Shown here in pieces: positions 32,557-38,913 of a stretch of 38,913 bases of DNA (position 1 is its first letter; the number at the start of each line of letters is the position of its first letter). The DNA is from Hyphomonadaceae bacterium (lineage in GTDB: Bacteria > Pseudomonadota > Alphaproteobacteria > Caulobacterales > Hyphomonadaceae): positions 1 through 38,913 of the forward strand of contig JAOATF010000165.1 in the NCBI GenBank assembly GCA_030158285.1. Direction: 5' to 3'. A program made the translations under genes and the position numbers. Below the pieces are notes generated by a model that was given only the letters and a program-made list of their open reading frames with translations, was not told where the DNA came from and ran no database searches.

Positions 32557-34161
32557 TCACGCCGCCGGGCCCGTCGTCCCGGCATGCCCCTTCGGATCGC
32601 CCTCGGTCAGCGCCTCGCCAATGGCATTGCCATCGTCGTCCAGCGGGCCCTTCGGCAGCTTCGTCGCGCCGATGTGCCAGAGCACAGCCAGCGGCGTCAT
32701 CAGCACCACCGCGATGATCATCGCCCATTTCAGCGACATCTGCTTCACCTGGTCCACCGTATCGCCCAGGAAGCTGTGCGAGGCGGCGAGGGTGTCGGCA
32801 TTGCCGCCGATCCAGTCGGACAGGATGCCCACCACGAACGGTCCCGTGCCGAGGCCCAGGATGTTCAGGATGAAGAACAGCACCGCCGAGGACATCGCGC
32901 GCATCGAAGCCGGCACGAGGTGGTGCGTGATCGCCAGCGATGGCCCGAGATACATGGCCGCCAGCGTGATGCCCGGGAAGTAGAGCAGCAGCGACAGCTC
33001 GACGGTCGGGGCCAGCATCGCCGCGATGAACAGCGGCGCGCCAAGGATCTTGCCCCACATCGGCACCCACAGGAACCAGCGGCGATCCTTCGCTCCCAGC
33101 TTGTCGGCCAGATAACCGCCATAGATCGTGCCGATCATGCCGCCGACGCCACTGCACGTGCCATAGAACAGGCCGATCTCGGTCTTGTTCATGCTGTAGC
33201 AGTCCGCCGCCAGCTGGCGCACGCCGTCAACAACGCTTGCCTGGCACAGGCCCAGCGTGGCCTGCAGCTCAGGCATACCCCATTGGCCGATATACTTCAC
33301 CGTGCCGCCAACGGTCTCCGGGTCCACGATGCCGTAGGTCCGCGGCATGAACGATGGCATCCAGTTGCCAAGGCCGTACGTGATGAACGTGCCCGCACCC
33401 GTCGCGATCGCGTAGTAGGGAAACGCCTTGATCGACCAGAGCTTCTTGAACGACTCCGCGAACGTGACGTTCTGTACTTTCGGCGCAATGCCCGAAATCC
33501 CGCGCACCGGCTCGCGCACCGTGGTCCACACGATCACCGCGAAGATCACGCCCGGAATGCCGACGACGTAGAACGCCTGGCGCCAGTCCAGCGCTTCGCT
33601 CAACCAGCCGCCCAGGTAATAGCCCAGCAGCGTGCCGGCATAGAGACCCGCCGAATAGACGGCGAGGGCGCGGCCGCGCTTCTCTTTCTCGTAGTAGTCC
33701 GAAATCATCGCGTGGGCCGGCGGGCTGCCACCCGCTTCGCCAAGACCCACGCCCATGCGCGCGACCAGCAGGAAGACGAAGCCGGTGATGATCACCGTCC
33801 CGCCAACGGTGATGTCTGTGGCGAGGCCGCACAGCGCCGTGAAGCCGCTCCACACCGCCAGCGAAACAACCGTCACGCCCTTGCGGCTGGTCCGGTCCGC
33901 GATCCGCGCCACCGGAATGCCCATCGTGCAGTAGACGAGTGCAAACGTCAGGCCCGTCATCATGCCGAGCTGCGTGTCGTTCAGCCCAAGCTCGTGCTTG
34001 ATGTCTTCCTGCAGGATGTTGACGATCTGCCGGTCGATGAAATTGAAGATGTAGACGATGAACAGGATGGTCAGCGCCCAGAGGCGGTGCGACATCCCGA
34101 AAATGAAGGGCGCCCGGGCCTCGTCCAGCGACTCGATCTTCTTTGGCGATAGAAACGCCAT
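32557..34161 (-). CDS. MFS transporter, spinster-like
   Basis: A 534-residue inner-membrane transporter with about 12 hydrophobic helices. FNFIDRQIVNILQEDIKHELGLNDTQLGMMTG (39-70, in pieces) and GIPVARIADRTSRKGV (81-96, motif A) are typical of the spinster-like group, as is VGLGEAGGSPPAHAMISDYYEKEKRGRA. An unusually long loop of roughly 60 residues between helices 7 and 8 contains two cysteines (GLCQAS and ADCYSM). The C-terminal tail is charged. The start at 34161 is fixed by GGGGAGGAA just upstream on the coding strand. The substrate cannot be read. It is convergent with HIBCH across a long inverted repeat and divergent from the tRNA-Val gene. Confidence 0.9.
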   Translation of the reverse strand: MAFLSPKKIESLDEARAPFIFGMSHRLWALTILFIVYIFNFIDRQIVNILQEDIKHELGLNDTQLGMMTGLTFALVYCTMGIPVARIADRTSRKGVTVVSLAVWSGFTALCGLATDITVGGTVIITGFVFLLVARMGVGLGEAGGSPPAHAMISDYYEKEKRGRALAVYSAGLYAGTLLGYYLGGWLSEALDWRQAFYVVGIPGVIFAVIVWTTVREPVRGISGIAPKVQNVTFAESFKKLWSIKAFPYYAIATGAGTFITYGLGNWMPSFMPRTYGIVDPETVGGTVKYIGQWGMPELQATLGLCQASVVDGVRQLAADCYSMNKTEIGLFYGTCSGVGGMIGTIYGGYLADKLGAKDRRWFLWVPMWGKILGAPLFIAAMLAPTVELSLLLYFPGITLAAMYLGPSLAITHHLVPASMRAMSSAVLFFILNILGLGTGPFVVGILSDWIGGNADTLAASHSFLGDTVDQVKQMSLKWAMIIAVVLMTPLAVLWHIGATKLPKGPLDDDGNAIGEALTEGDPKGHAGTTGPAA

Positions 34162-34314
34162 CCAGAATTCCTCCCCGGCACTGCGGCTGTTTTGGTTTTT
34201 GTGCGCCGCTAGAACGAAAGCCTTCCCAGAAGGCAACGACCCTGTCCACGGGAAACCCCGGGCAGGGCCCCGGAAGCCCGATCACAAGCATGCCAGCTTG
34301 CTTTTATGGGAATT

Positions 34315-34331
34315 CTGCCGCGCTGCGGCAG
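34315..34331. other. Perfect hairpin between the MFS gene and tRNA-Val
   Basis: CTGCCGC (34315-34321) pairs perfectly with GCGGCAG (34325-34331) over a 3-base loop, 18 bases upstream of the tRNA promoter -35. There is no T-run on either strand, so its role is unclear. The rest of the 240-base divergent gap (34162-34401) holds the tRNA promoter and nothing else I can identify. Confidence 0.4.
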
Positions 34332-34348
34332 GGGGCGTATCGGGCTGC

Positions 34349-34377
34349 TTGACGCGCCATGGGGGCCAAGACTATGA
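34349..34377 (+). promoter_or_regulatory. Probable promoter of tRNA-Val
   Basis: TTGACG (34349-34354) and CTATGA (34372-34377) are separated by 17 bases, a good sigma-70 type arrangement. Transcription would begin near 34384, about 18 bases before the tRNA. Confidence 0.55.
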
Positions 34378-34401
34378 ACCCGCTCCCCTAAACAGGGTCC
34401 C

Positions 34402-34476
34402 GGGCGATTAGCTCAGCGGGAGAGCACTCCCTTCACACGGGAGGGGTCGCAGGTTCAATCCCTGCATCGCCCACCA
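34402..34476 (+). tRNA. tRNA-Val, anticodon CAC, CCA encoded
   Basis: A 75-base cloverleaf: acceptor GGGCGAT pairs with ATCGCCC, D stem GCTC/GAGC, anticodon stem CTCCC/GGGAG with loop TTCACAC (anticodon CAC, reading GUG valine codons), variable loop GGGTC, and T stem GCAGG/CCTGC with loop TTCAATC. The discriminator is A and the terminal CCA (34474-34476) is encoded. All stems are fully paired. A weak hairpin GGCGGA/TCCGCC lies at 34493-34511 after a TCTTTTCC stretch and may help termination. I saw no duplicated tRNA end nearby that would mark an integrated element. Confidence 0.97.
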
Positions 34477-34864
34477 TCTTTTCCTGATCCTAGGCGGATT
34501 GTTTCTCCGCCCGGCTGATCCAACTCCCTAAAGAATCGCAAGAAAACGCAGTCGCCCACTCGCCTGATTCCGCGTGTCCAAACGCGCCCGCCAAGCCCTT
34601 GGCCATGATGTGGGTAACCGCCCCTGCAGCCAGGCATCGATTTCAAAGGGCTTTTCGCGCTTTCCGAATATCTGTTCATGGAACGGCGACGTCAGCGCCA
34701 CAATTGATCTTCAAAATACCTTGTCTGCTTCATGCGCCGCCTCAACTGCATTCCTAGGTTGACTTCATGCCGATACCGCAAAGCGGAGGGTGAGAACTGA
34801 GGGACCTACCGGGGCCGATTGGCGTTCATGCCATAGGCGCCCCATCAGGTGTCTGGAGAACCAA
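34477..34864. other. Gap of 388 bases after tRNA-Val with no convincing gene
   Basis: This stretch is visibly less GC-rich (roughly half in places) than its surroundings. Short open frames exist on both strands but have no ribosome-binding site, no recognisable motif and in one case overlap the tRNA, so I do not call them. The end of the gap contains the GGAGAA site (34855-34860) for the next small gene. A small RNA or an eroded gene could be here, but I cannot support either. Confidence 0.5.
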
Positions 34865-35104
34865 ATGAACAGCGATTTCTGCGACGAAGATGGCGCCCGC
34901 AAGCTGAAGGCGAAGATCGAGGAATACTGGTTGAGCCGTGGTTTCGACGTCTCGATCAACCTCATCGATGCCGGCTTCGTGCCCGCAATGCGCTCGGCCC
35001 GAACGGACGTGCGCAGCAACATGGTCAACGGGATGCCTCCGCGCAAGAAAAGCGCGCGCCCGGAGCCCGGCAAACCCAGCGGCTATATCCGCAGCGTTGG
35101 CTGA
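34865..35104 (+). CDS. Small conserved-looking protein of unknown function (79 aa)
   Basis: A 79-residue basic protein. It begins with a helix DEDGARKLKAKIEEYWLSRGFDV, continues with a strand SINLIDAGFVPAMRSARTDV and then RSNMVNGMPPRK, and ends in a basic, proline-rich tail. I have an impression of similar small proteins in other Alphaproteobacteria with an R-S-D/N-M-V-N-G motif, but know no function. No signal peptide or membrane segment. The start ATG 34865 has GGAGAA at 34855-34860. Its 3' end overlaps the convergent gph gene by 22 bases. Confidence 0.75.
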   Translation: MNSDFCDEDGARKLKAKIEEYWLSRGFDVSINLIDAGFVPAMRSARTDVRSNMVNGMPPRKKSARPEPGKPSGYIRSVG

Positions 35105-35781
35105 GCTTCCAGTAGACGGGCCACCAGGTCCGGCAGATCAGTGAATTGGGTAAACACGGCGTCGGCCCCGAGAAGGTCCGGCGCCGTGTCTGTATATCCG
35201 TACGCGTAAACCGCCACCGGAGCGCCCGCCGCCTTGGCCGACAGCACGTCGTTGATGGAATCGCCCACCATCAGGCTCTTCGCCGGATCGCCATGCGCCG
35301 CCCGGATGGCGTGGATGTAATGGTCCGGATGCGGCTTCCGGTTCTTGACGCTGTCCGCCCCGATGATCGCCGCGAACCGGTGCTGCATCCCCAATGCCGT
35401 CAGCAGCTTCACCGACAGGTCCGTCCGCTTGTTGGTGCACACACACAGCGCCGCCCCCCAGTGCTGCAACGTATCCAGCGCCGCGATCAGGCCGGGATAG
35501 GGGAAGGACCGCCCGGCAATATCCGTGGCGTACTTTGCAACAAAAGCCTCGGTCAGCTCATCCAGCTTGTCCTCGGCATGGTGCAGCCCATGTACCGCGC
35601 ACGCCCGGATGATCAGCGTCCGTGAGCCTTGCCCGATAAACCTGCGCACATCCTCCAGGTCCGCCGGCGGCAGCCCCTCGCCAGCCAGGACATGGTTCAG
35701 CGCCACGAAGATGTCCCCGATCGTCTCGACCAGCGTGCCGTCGAGATCAAAAGCGAGGGTGTAGCCGGCCAGATTAGTCAT
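35083..35781 (-). CDS. gph: HAD-family phosphoglycolate phosphatase
   Basis: A 232-residue haloacid-dehalogenase phosphatase. Motif I is FDLDGTLVET with nucleophile Asp12 and acid Asp14; motif II is VCTNK; motif III Lys lies in VKNRKPHPD; motif IV is VGDSINDV. The cap domain between motifs I and II (about 20-80) is helical, C1 type. Together with GQGSRTLI this fits Gph, which removes 2-phosphoglycolate formed by DNA repair or oxygenase side reactions; a different small phosphate substrate is possible. The ATG at 35781 is preferred over the TTG immediately before it. It is divergent from glmU (66-base gap) and its end overlaps the convergent 79-residue gene by 22 bases. Confidence 0.88.
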   Translation of the reverse strand: MTNLAGYTLAFDLDGTLVETIGDIFVALNHVLAGEGLPPADLEDVRRFIGQGSRTLIIRACAVHGLHHAEDKLDELTEAFVAKYATDIAGRSFPYPGLIAALDTLQHWGAALCVCTNKRTDLSVKLLTALGMQHRFAAIIGADSVKNRKPHPDHYIHAIRAAHGDPAKSLMVGDSINDVLSAKAAGAPVAVYAYGYTDTAPDLLGADAVFTQFTDLPDLVARLLEAQPTLRI

Positions 35782-35847
35782 CAAGATTGGCCATGGGTTC
35801 CAGTGTGCTAGTCAGGACGCCTCGGGATTCGACCTGAAGGACAGGCC

Positions 35848-37218
35848 ATGGCCGACCGTTTCGCAATCATCCTCGCCGCGGGCAAGGGCACGCGCATGAA
35901 ATCGCCGCGGCCCAAGGTGCTGCACGAGATCGGCGGCCGCTCCATGCTGGCGTGGAGCGTGGCGCTGGCCAAGGATCTCGGCTGCAAGCGCTCGGTCGTG
36001 GTCGTCGGCCCCGACATGCCGGTTCTCTCTGAAGCCGCCGCCAAACTCGTCGGCGCTGAAAACGTCGTCATCCAGCACGACCAGCTCGGCACCGCCAACG
36101 CGGTCGACGCCGCCCGCGACGCTCTCAAGAACGCCGAAGGCCACGCCATCGTCCTCTACGCCGACACGCCGCTGATCCCGAAGGAAGCCGGCGAGCGCGC
36201 CTTCGCCGAGATCGAGACCGGCGCCAGCGTGTGCGTCCTCGGCTTCCGCGCCAAACTGCCCAACCGCTACGGACGTCTTGTTACCACGACGGATGGATCG
36301 CTCGAAGCCATCGTCGAAGCCAACGACGCCACGGAAGCGCAGCTGCAGATCGCACTCGCAAACTCCGGCGTCATGTCCGCGCCTGTGCGCCTGATGTTCG
36401 ACCTCTTGCGCGAAGTGAAGAACGACAACGCCAAGGGCGAATACTATCTCACCGATCTCGTCGGCCTCGCCCGCGCCCGCAACCTCCGCGCCGCCGCTGC
36501 CCAATGCGAGGAGCGCGACGTGCAGGGCGTCAACAGCCAGGCCGAACTCGCGGCCGTCGAGCGCGTCTTCCAGGACGGCATGCGCGACCAGTTCATGGTC
36601 GCCGGCGTTACCATCCCCGCGCCCGAAACCGTCTTCTTCAGCCACGACACGAAGATCGCTCCCGGCGTCACTATCGAACCCAATGTCGTCTTCGCGACCA
36701 AAGTTTCCGTCGAAACCGGCGCTGTCATCCGCGCCTTCTCGCATCTTGAGGGCGCGAAGGTCGGCCCCGGCGCACTCGTCGGCCCCTACGCCCGCCTGCG
36801 TCCCGGCGCCGTCATCGGCAAGGACGCGCACATCGGCAACTTCGTCGAAGTGAAGAACGTCACCATCGGCGAAGGCGCCAAGGCCAACCACCTCAGCTAT
36901 CTCGGCGACGGCGAGGTCGGCGCAGGCGCCAACATCGGCGCCGGCACGATCTTCTGCAATTACGATGGCTTCTTCAAATACCGCACGGTCATCGGCGAAG
37001 GCGCCTTCATCGGCTCCAACTCATCGCTGGTAGCGCCGGTCAGTATCGGCGCGGGCGGCTATGTCGGCTCAGGTTCCGTCGTCGTGGAAGATGTCCCTGC
37101 TGATGCGTTGACCATCGCCCGCGGCCGCCAGTCCAACAAGGACGGCTGGGCGAAGACGTTCCGTGCGGAGAAGTCAGCGGCGAAAAAGGCTGGGCAGAAG
37201 CCGGATGGGGCGGTCTAG
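35848..37218 (+). CDS. glmU: Bifunctional UDP-N-acetylglucosamine pyrophosphorylase / glucosamine-1-phosphate N-acetyltransferase
   Basis: GlmU makes UDP-GlcNAc for peptidoglycan and lipid A. The 456-residue protein has the N-terminal uridylyltransferase domain (about 1-230) with LAAGKGTRMKSPRPKVLH and the ADTPLI metal-binding strand, and a C-terminal left-handed beta-helix acetyltransferase (about 250-440) with hexapeptide repeats, GPYARLRPGAVIG, NFVEVKN, HLSYLGDGEVGAGANIGAGTIFCNYDG (in pieces) and IGSNSSLVAPVSIG. All blocks are intact. The tail is basic and short. It is divergent from gph and convergent with soxR, from which it is separated by a large palindromic element. Confidence 0.96.
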   Translation: MADRFAIILAAGKGTRMKSPRPKVLHEIGGRSMLAWSVALAKDLGCKRSVVVVGPDMPVLSEAAAKLVGAENVVIQHDQLGTANAVDAARDALKNAEGHAIVLYADTPLIPKEAGERAFAEIETGASVCVLGFRAKLPNRYGRLVTTTDGSLEAIVEANDATEAQLQIALANSGVMSAPVRLMFDLLREVKNDNAKGEYYLTDLVGLARARNLRAAAAQCEERDVQGVNSQAELAAVERVFQDGMRDQFMVAGVTIPAPETVFFSHDTKIAPGVTIEPNVVFATKVSVETGAVIRAFSHLEGAKVGPGALVGPYARLRPGAVIGKDAHIGNFVEVKNVTIGEGAKANHLSYLGDGEVGAGANIGAGTIFCNYDGFFKYRTVIGEGAFIGSNSSLVAPVSIGAGGYVGSGSVVVEDVPADALTIARGRQSNKDGWAKTFRAEKSAAKKAGQKPDGAV

Positions 37219-37224
37219 TCTCTC

Positions 37225-37335
37225 CGGACCGCCGGGCCCCCGCCCGGCAGTCGCTGCGCAGCAGCGAACAGCGGTTCATCGCTCAAGATCGCGCCGCTGA
37301 CGCGTCGCGCTGCCGGGCAGGGGCCCGGCGGTCCG
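37225..37335. repeat. Palindromic element with 26-base arms and nested hairpins
   Basis: The left arm (37225-37250) and right arm (37310-37335) are reverse complements at 25 of 26 positions. The 59-base interior contains another perfect hairpin, TCGCTGC/GCAGCGA (37251-37267), and a further CAGCGG/CCGCTG pairing, so the whole 111 bases could fold into a branched structure. It fills the gap between the convergent glmU and soxR genes exactly, ending one base before the soxR stop. It may be a dispersed element and may double as a bidirectional terminator. Confidence 0.85.
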
Positions 37336-37806
37336 TCAGCGCAACCGATCCCCCAGCACAGCCCGCGCGCCCGGCCCAAACCGCTTCAGCCCATCTTCCG
37401 GGTTCACCAGCGCGCATTTCTTCATGCTCAGGCATCCGCACCCGATGCATCCTGCCAGATAGCTCTGCAGCCGCGTCATGCGCTGGATGCGCTTGTCCAG
37501 CACGTCATGGAAATTGCGGCTGATCTTCTCCCAGTCCTTCTGCGTTGGTGTGCGACCAGCGGGCAGGGTGGCCAGCGCCGTGCGGATCTCCTCGATCGAA
37601 AAGCCCAGCTGCTGCGCGATCTGCACGAACGATAACCGGCGAATGTCCGAGCGCAGATAGCGCCGCTGGCCGCCAGTGTTCCGCGCCGGCGCCACCAGTC
37701 CCTTCGTCTCGTAGAAGCGTATCGCCGACACCGCGAGCCCGGTGCGCTCCGCCAAGTCGCCGATCGACATCACCTGGTTGGCCACTGCCGCGAGCGAATC
37801 CGCCAT
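37336..37806 (-). CDS. soxR: Redox-sensitive transcriptional activator SoxR
   Basis: A 156-residue MerR-family regulator that senses redox-cycling compounds through a [2Fe-2S] cluster. The N-terminal winged helix (about 12-80) contains SIGDLAERTGLAVSAIRFYE and RRYLRSDIRRLSFV; a dimerisation helix follows; the cluster motif CIGCGCLSMKKC holds Cys120, 123, 125 and 131 with SoxR spacing. The start is ATG 37806, 17 bases from the SoxR operator at 37824-37841. The gene is divergent from the VOC/membrane protein operon it very likely controls, the common arrangement outside enteric bacteria, where SoxR acts directly on its targets rather than through SoxS. Confidence 0.95.
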   Translation of the reverse strand: MADSLAAVANQVMSIGDLAERTGLAVSAIRFYETKGLVAPARNTGGQRRYLRSDIRRLSFVQIAQQLGFSIEEIRTALATLPAGRTPTQKDWEKISRNFHDVLDKRIQRMTRLQSYLAGCIGCGCLSMKKCALVNPEDGLKRFGPGARAVLGDRLR

Positions 37807-37819
37807 CGGAAAAAATCCC

Positions 37820-37850
37820 TTGACCTCAAGTTAGGTTGAGGAATTACGAC
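37820..37850 (+). promoter_or_regulatory. SoxR-controlled promoter with SoxR box
   Basis: The operator CCTCAAGTTAGGTTGAGG (37824-37841) differs at only two central bases from the E. coli soxS operator as I remember it. It lies within a promoter with -35 TTGACC (37820-37825) and a weak -10 TACGAC (37845-37850) separated by 19 bases, the long spacer that MerR-family activators correct. The flanking AATTA also matches soxS. Orientation is toward the VOC gene. Confidence 0.9.
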
Positions 37851-37905
37851 TCATCCCCATCAGAAGGCAACCCCGCGCAAGACGGGGCACATGAAGGGTC
37901 TGAAC

Positions 37906-38337
37906 ATGGCTGATACGGCAACGAGCTTCCCCGGCGCCCGCATGCGCGAGCAGGTGGACGATTATCCGGGGCAGGCCGTCCTCGAACACGTCAACGTCAC
38001 GACGTCCGCCGCCCGCGAAACCGCCCGCCTGTGCGCTGATGCGTTTGGCTGGACGATCCGCTGGGAAGGGCAGGGAAAGCTCGGCGGCCATTCCATCCAT
38101 GTCGGCACAGGTGGAACCTATGTGGTGCTCTACACGCCTCCGGAAGACCTGAAACAGGCGCCGGGCGAGGGGCAGCCCAACCATGTCGGCGTGTGCGTAA
38201 GAGACCTCTCCGCGACAGAGACAAAAGTCCGCGCGGCCGGGTACGAAACCTACGCACACGCCGACTACTTCCCCGGAAAACGCTTCTACTTCCGCGACAA
38301 GGGCGGCGTGGAATTCGAAGTCGTCAGCTACGCATGA
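37906..38337 (+). CDS. VOC superfamily protein, probable SoxR target
   Basis: A 143-residue glyoxalase/bleomycin-resistance-fold protein. Two VOC modules are seen: VLEHVNVTTSAARETARLCADAFGWT (25-50) and PNHVGVCVRDLSATETKVRAAGYET (91-115), ending YFRDKGGVEFEVVSYA. Likely metal ligands are His28, His93 and Glu136 or Glu138, so unlike the VOC protein at 20252 this one seems metal-competent. The ATG at 37906 has AAGGG (37894-37898); an ATG at 37891 is the alternative. It is transcribed from the SoxR promoter, suggesting a role in handling redox-active or electrophilic compounds, which is inference. The stop overlaps the next start (ATGA). Confidence 0.87.
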   Translation: MADTATSFPGARMREQVDDYPGQAVLEHVNVTTSAARETARLCADAFGWTIRWEGQGKLGGHSIHVGTGGTYVVLYTPPEDLKQAPGEGQPNHVGVCVRDLSATETKVRAAGYETYAHADYFPGKRFYFRDKGGVEFEVVSYA

Positions 38338-38913
38338 CCGCGCGCCGCGCCGAACACACCACTGGCCTCATGCGCTTCGGCGCATTGGCCGCCATTCTCG
38401 CAGGCGTGCTCCGCATCGCCTCCACCTTCATTCCTTACGAAGCCAACTCGCCGAGTCTCGAAGCGCTCTATGGCGTGATCGATCTCGGCCTGATGTTTGG
38501 CCTCATCGCTCTCTACCTCGCCACCGCCGAAGCCATCGGCCGCATCGGGCTCGCCGGTTTCATCGTGGCGCTCACCGGCATCGCCAGCATCGTTGGTCCT
38601 GACGCCATCGCCTTTGGTATCGACCTCTATCGCATCGGCGCGCTGGTCTTCGTCATCGGTCTCGCCATCCTGGCAATCCAGCTCCTCCGCGTCGCCAAGC
38701 TCCGCGCCAGCGCCACCCTCTGGCTTCTCACGCTGGCGTCGTCACTCGCATCCCCGTTCCTCCCCCAGGCCTTCCTCGCCGCCGGCCTCACCCTCGGCGC
38801 CGGCTACATCCTCGCCGGCCTCCGGATCGCCGCACGCGAGCCTCCCCGCCCCCACCGCGTTGCCTCCACCGGCGAAGCCGGGGGAGGTGGCGCGCGCAGC
38901 GCGACGGAGGGGG
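38334..38913 (+). CDS. Multi-pass membrane protein, cut by the window end
   Basis: The frame starts at ATG 38334, overlapping the VOC stop by four bases, and stays open for 193 codons to the window end. The protein has about six hydrophobic segments (for example FGALAAILAGVLRIASTFI, VIDLGLMFGLIALYLAT, GFIVALTGIASIVG, GALVFVIGLAILAIQLL, and FLAAGLTLGAGYILAGL). No family is recognised; the size and helix count suggest a small DUF-type membrane protein. Translational coupling to the VOC gene puts it under SoxR control by inference. The last about 17 codons run through a palindromic repeat (38863-38913), so the natural C-terminus is beyond the window and may be repeat-encoded. Confidence 0.75.
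   Translation, partial: MTARRAEHTTGLMRFGALAAILAGVLRIASTFIPYEANSPSLEALYGVIDLGLMFGLIALYLATAEAIGRIGLAGFIVALTGIASIVGPDAIAFGIDLYRIGALVFVIGLAILAIQLLRVAKLRASATLWLLTLASSLASPFLPQAFLAAGLTLGAGYILAGLRIAAREPPRPHRVASTGEAGGGGARSATEG
38863..38913. repeat. GC-rich palindromic repeat at window end
   Basis: CCGGC (38869-38873) pairs with GCCGG (38877-38881) over GAA, extended by CCTCC (38863-38867) with GGAGG (38883-38887), followed by a GCGCGC..GCGCG region. This is the style of the CCTCC..GGCGAAGCC..GGAGG repeats that I know from Caulobacterales and related genomes, usually intergenic. Here it lies within the open frame of the last gene. Confidence 0.65.

Noticed and set aside
34455-34679. A 74-codon minus-strand frame over the tRNA end
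   Set aside because: It overlaps the tRNA, lacks a ribosome-binding site and shows no conserved pattern.
34574-34762. A 62-codon plus-strand frame in the gap after tRNA-Val
   Set aside because: No ribosome-binding site and no recognisable fold; composition alone cannot support it.
1-38913. CRISPR arrays, insertion sequences, prophage or replication origin
   Set aside because: No regularly spaced repeats, transposase, integrase or phage genes, and no DnaA-box cluster was seen on reading the window.

Overview
This window is a contiguous piece of a GC-rich (visibly about 60-75 % in most genes) alphaproteobacterial chromosome. The order adk - rpsM - rpsK - rpoA - rplQ - Do-like protease - rarA, followed a little later by crcB - rluC - ATP12-type chaperone, is a layout typical of Alphaproteobacteria. 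The many secreted peptidases, the valine-catabolic acyl-CoA dehydrogenase and hydrolase, and the intergenic palindromes suggest a Hyphomonadaceae/Caulobacterales-type organism; the family is an inference and was not tested. No prophage, insertion sequence or CRISPR array is visible. Most of the window is ordinary chromosomal housekeeping with small accessory insertions.

Region 1 (1-5762): the end of the ribosomal-protein/RNA polymerase operon (adk tail, its own strong promoter, rpsM, rpsK, rpoA, rplQ, a strong terminator), then a periplasmic Do-like serine protease and the replication-associated ATPase RarA. Region 2 (5827-12678): a secreted S9 peptidase, a small RelE/ParE-type toxin-antitoxin pair, two RluA-family pseudouridine synthases flanking the fluoride channel crcB, a TPR-2OG/Fe(II) oxygenase translationally coupled to rluC, and the F1-ATPase chaperone ATP12. 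Region 3 (12738-17551, minus strand): purD, a phosphotransferase-fold kinase and a large M28B peptidase. Region 4 (17658-22236, plus): two small unknown genes, xseA, a VOC-fold protein lacking its metal ligands, and a second M28 peptidase (probable lipoprotein). Region 5 (22271-24710, minus): a GNAT acetyltransferase overlapping a RimK-like ATP-grasp ligase with an RLAN-type N-terminal region, then a PilZ protein. Region 6 (24859-28510): VanZ-like protein, alpha/beta hydrolase with Asp nucleophile, a 75-residue unknown behind a UUCG hairpin, hemB, an orphan immunity-like lipoprotein and a GNAT enzyme. Region 7 (28606-34161): isobutyryl-CoA dehydrogenase-like and 3-hydroxyisobutyryl-CoA hydrolase genes (valine breakdown) separated by a lipoprotein and a lower-GC sulfotransferase-like gene, then a spinster-type MFS transporter. 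Region 8 (34349-38913): tRNA-Val(CAC), a small unknown gene, gph, glmU, and a SoxR regulon: soxR divergent from a VOC protein and a membrane protein (cut by the window end), with a near-textbook SoxR operator between them.

Best leads: (a) the SoxR operator at 37824-37841 inside a 19-bp-spacer promoter driving a VOC/membrane-protein operon; (b) the overlapping GNAT plus RLAN/ATP-grasp pair, a candidate peptide-ligase/acetylation system of unknown product; (c) the TPR-2OG oxygenase coupled to crcB-rluC; (d) a lower-GC sulfotransferase-like gene; (e) several long palindromic intergenic elements, one of them read into a coding frame at the window end. All family assignments are from reading the sequence by eye; no database search was run.
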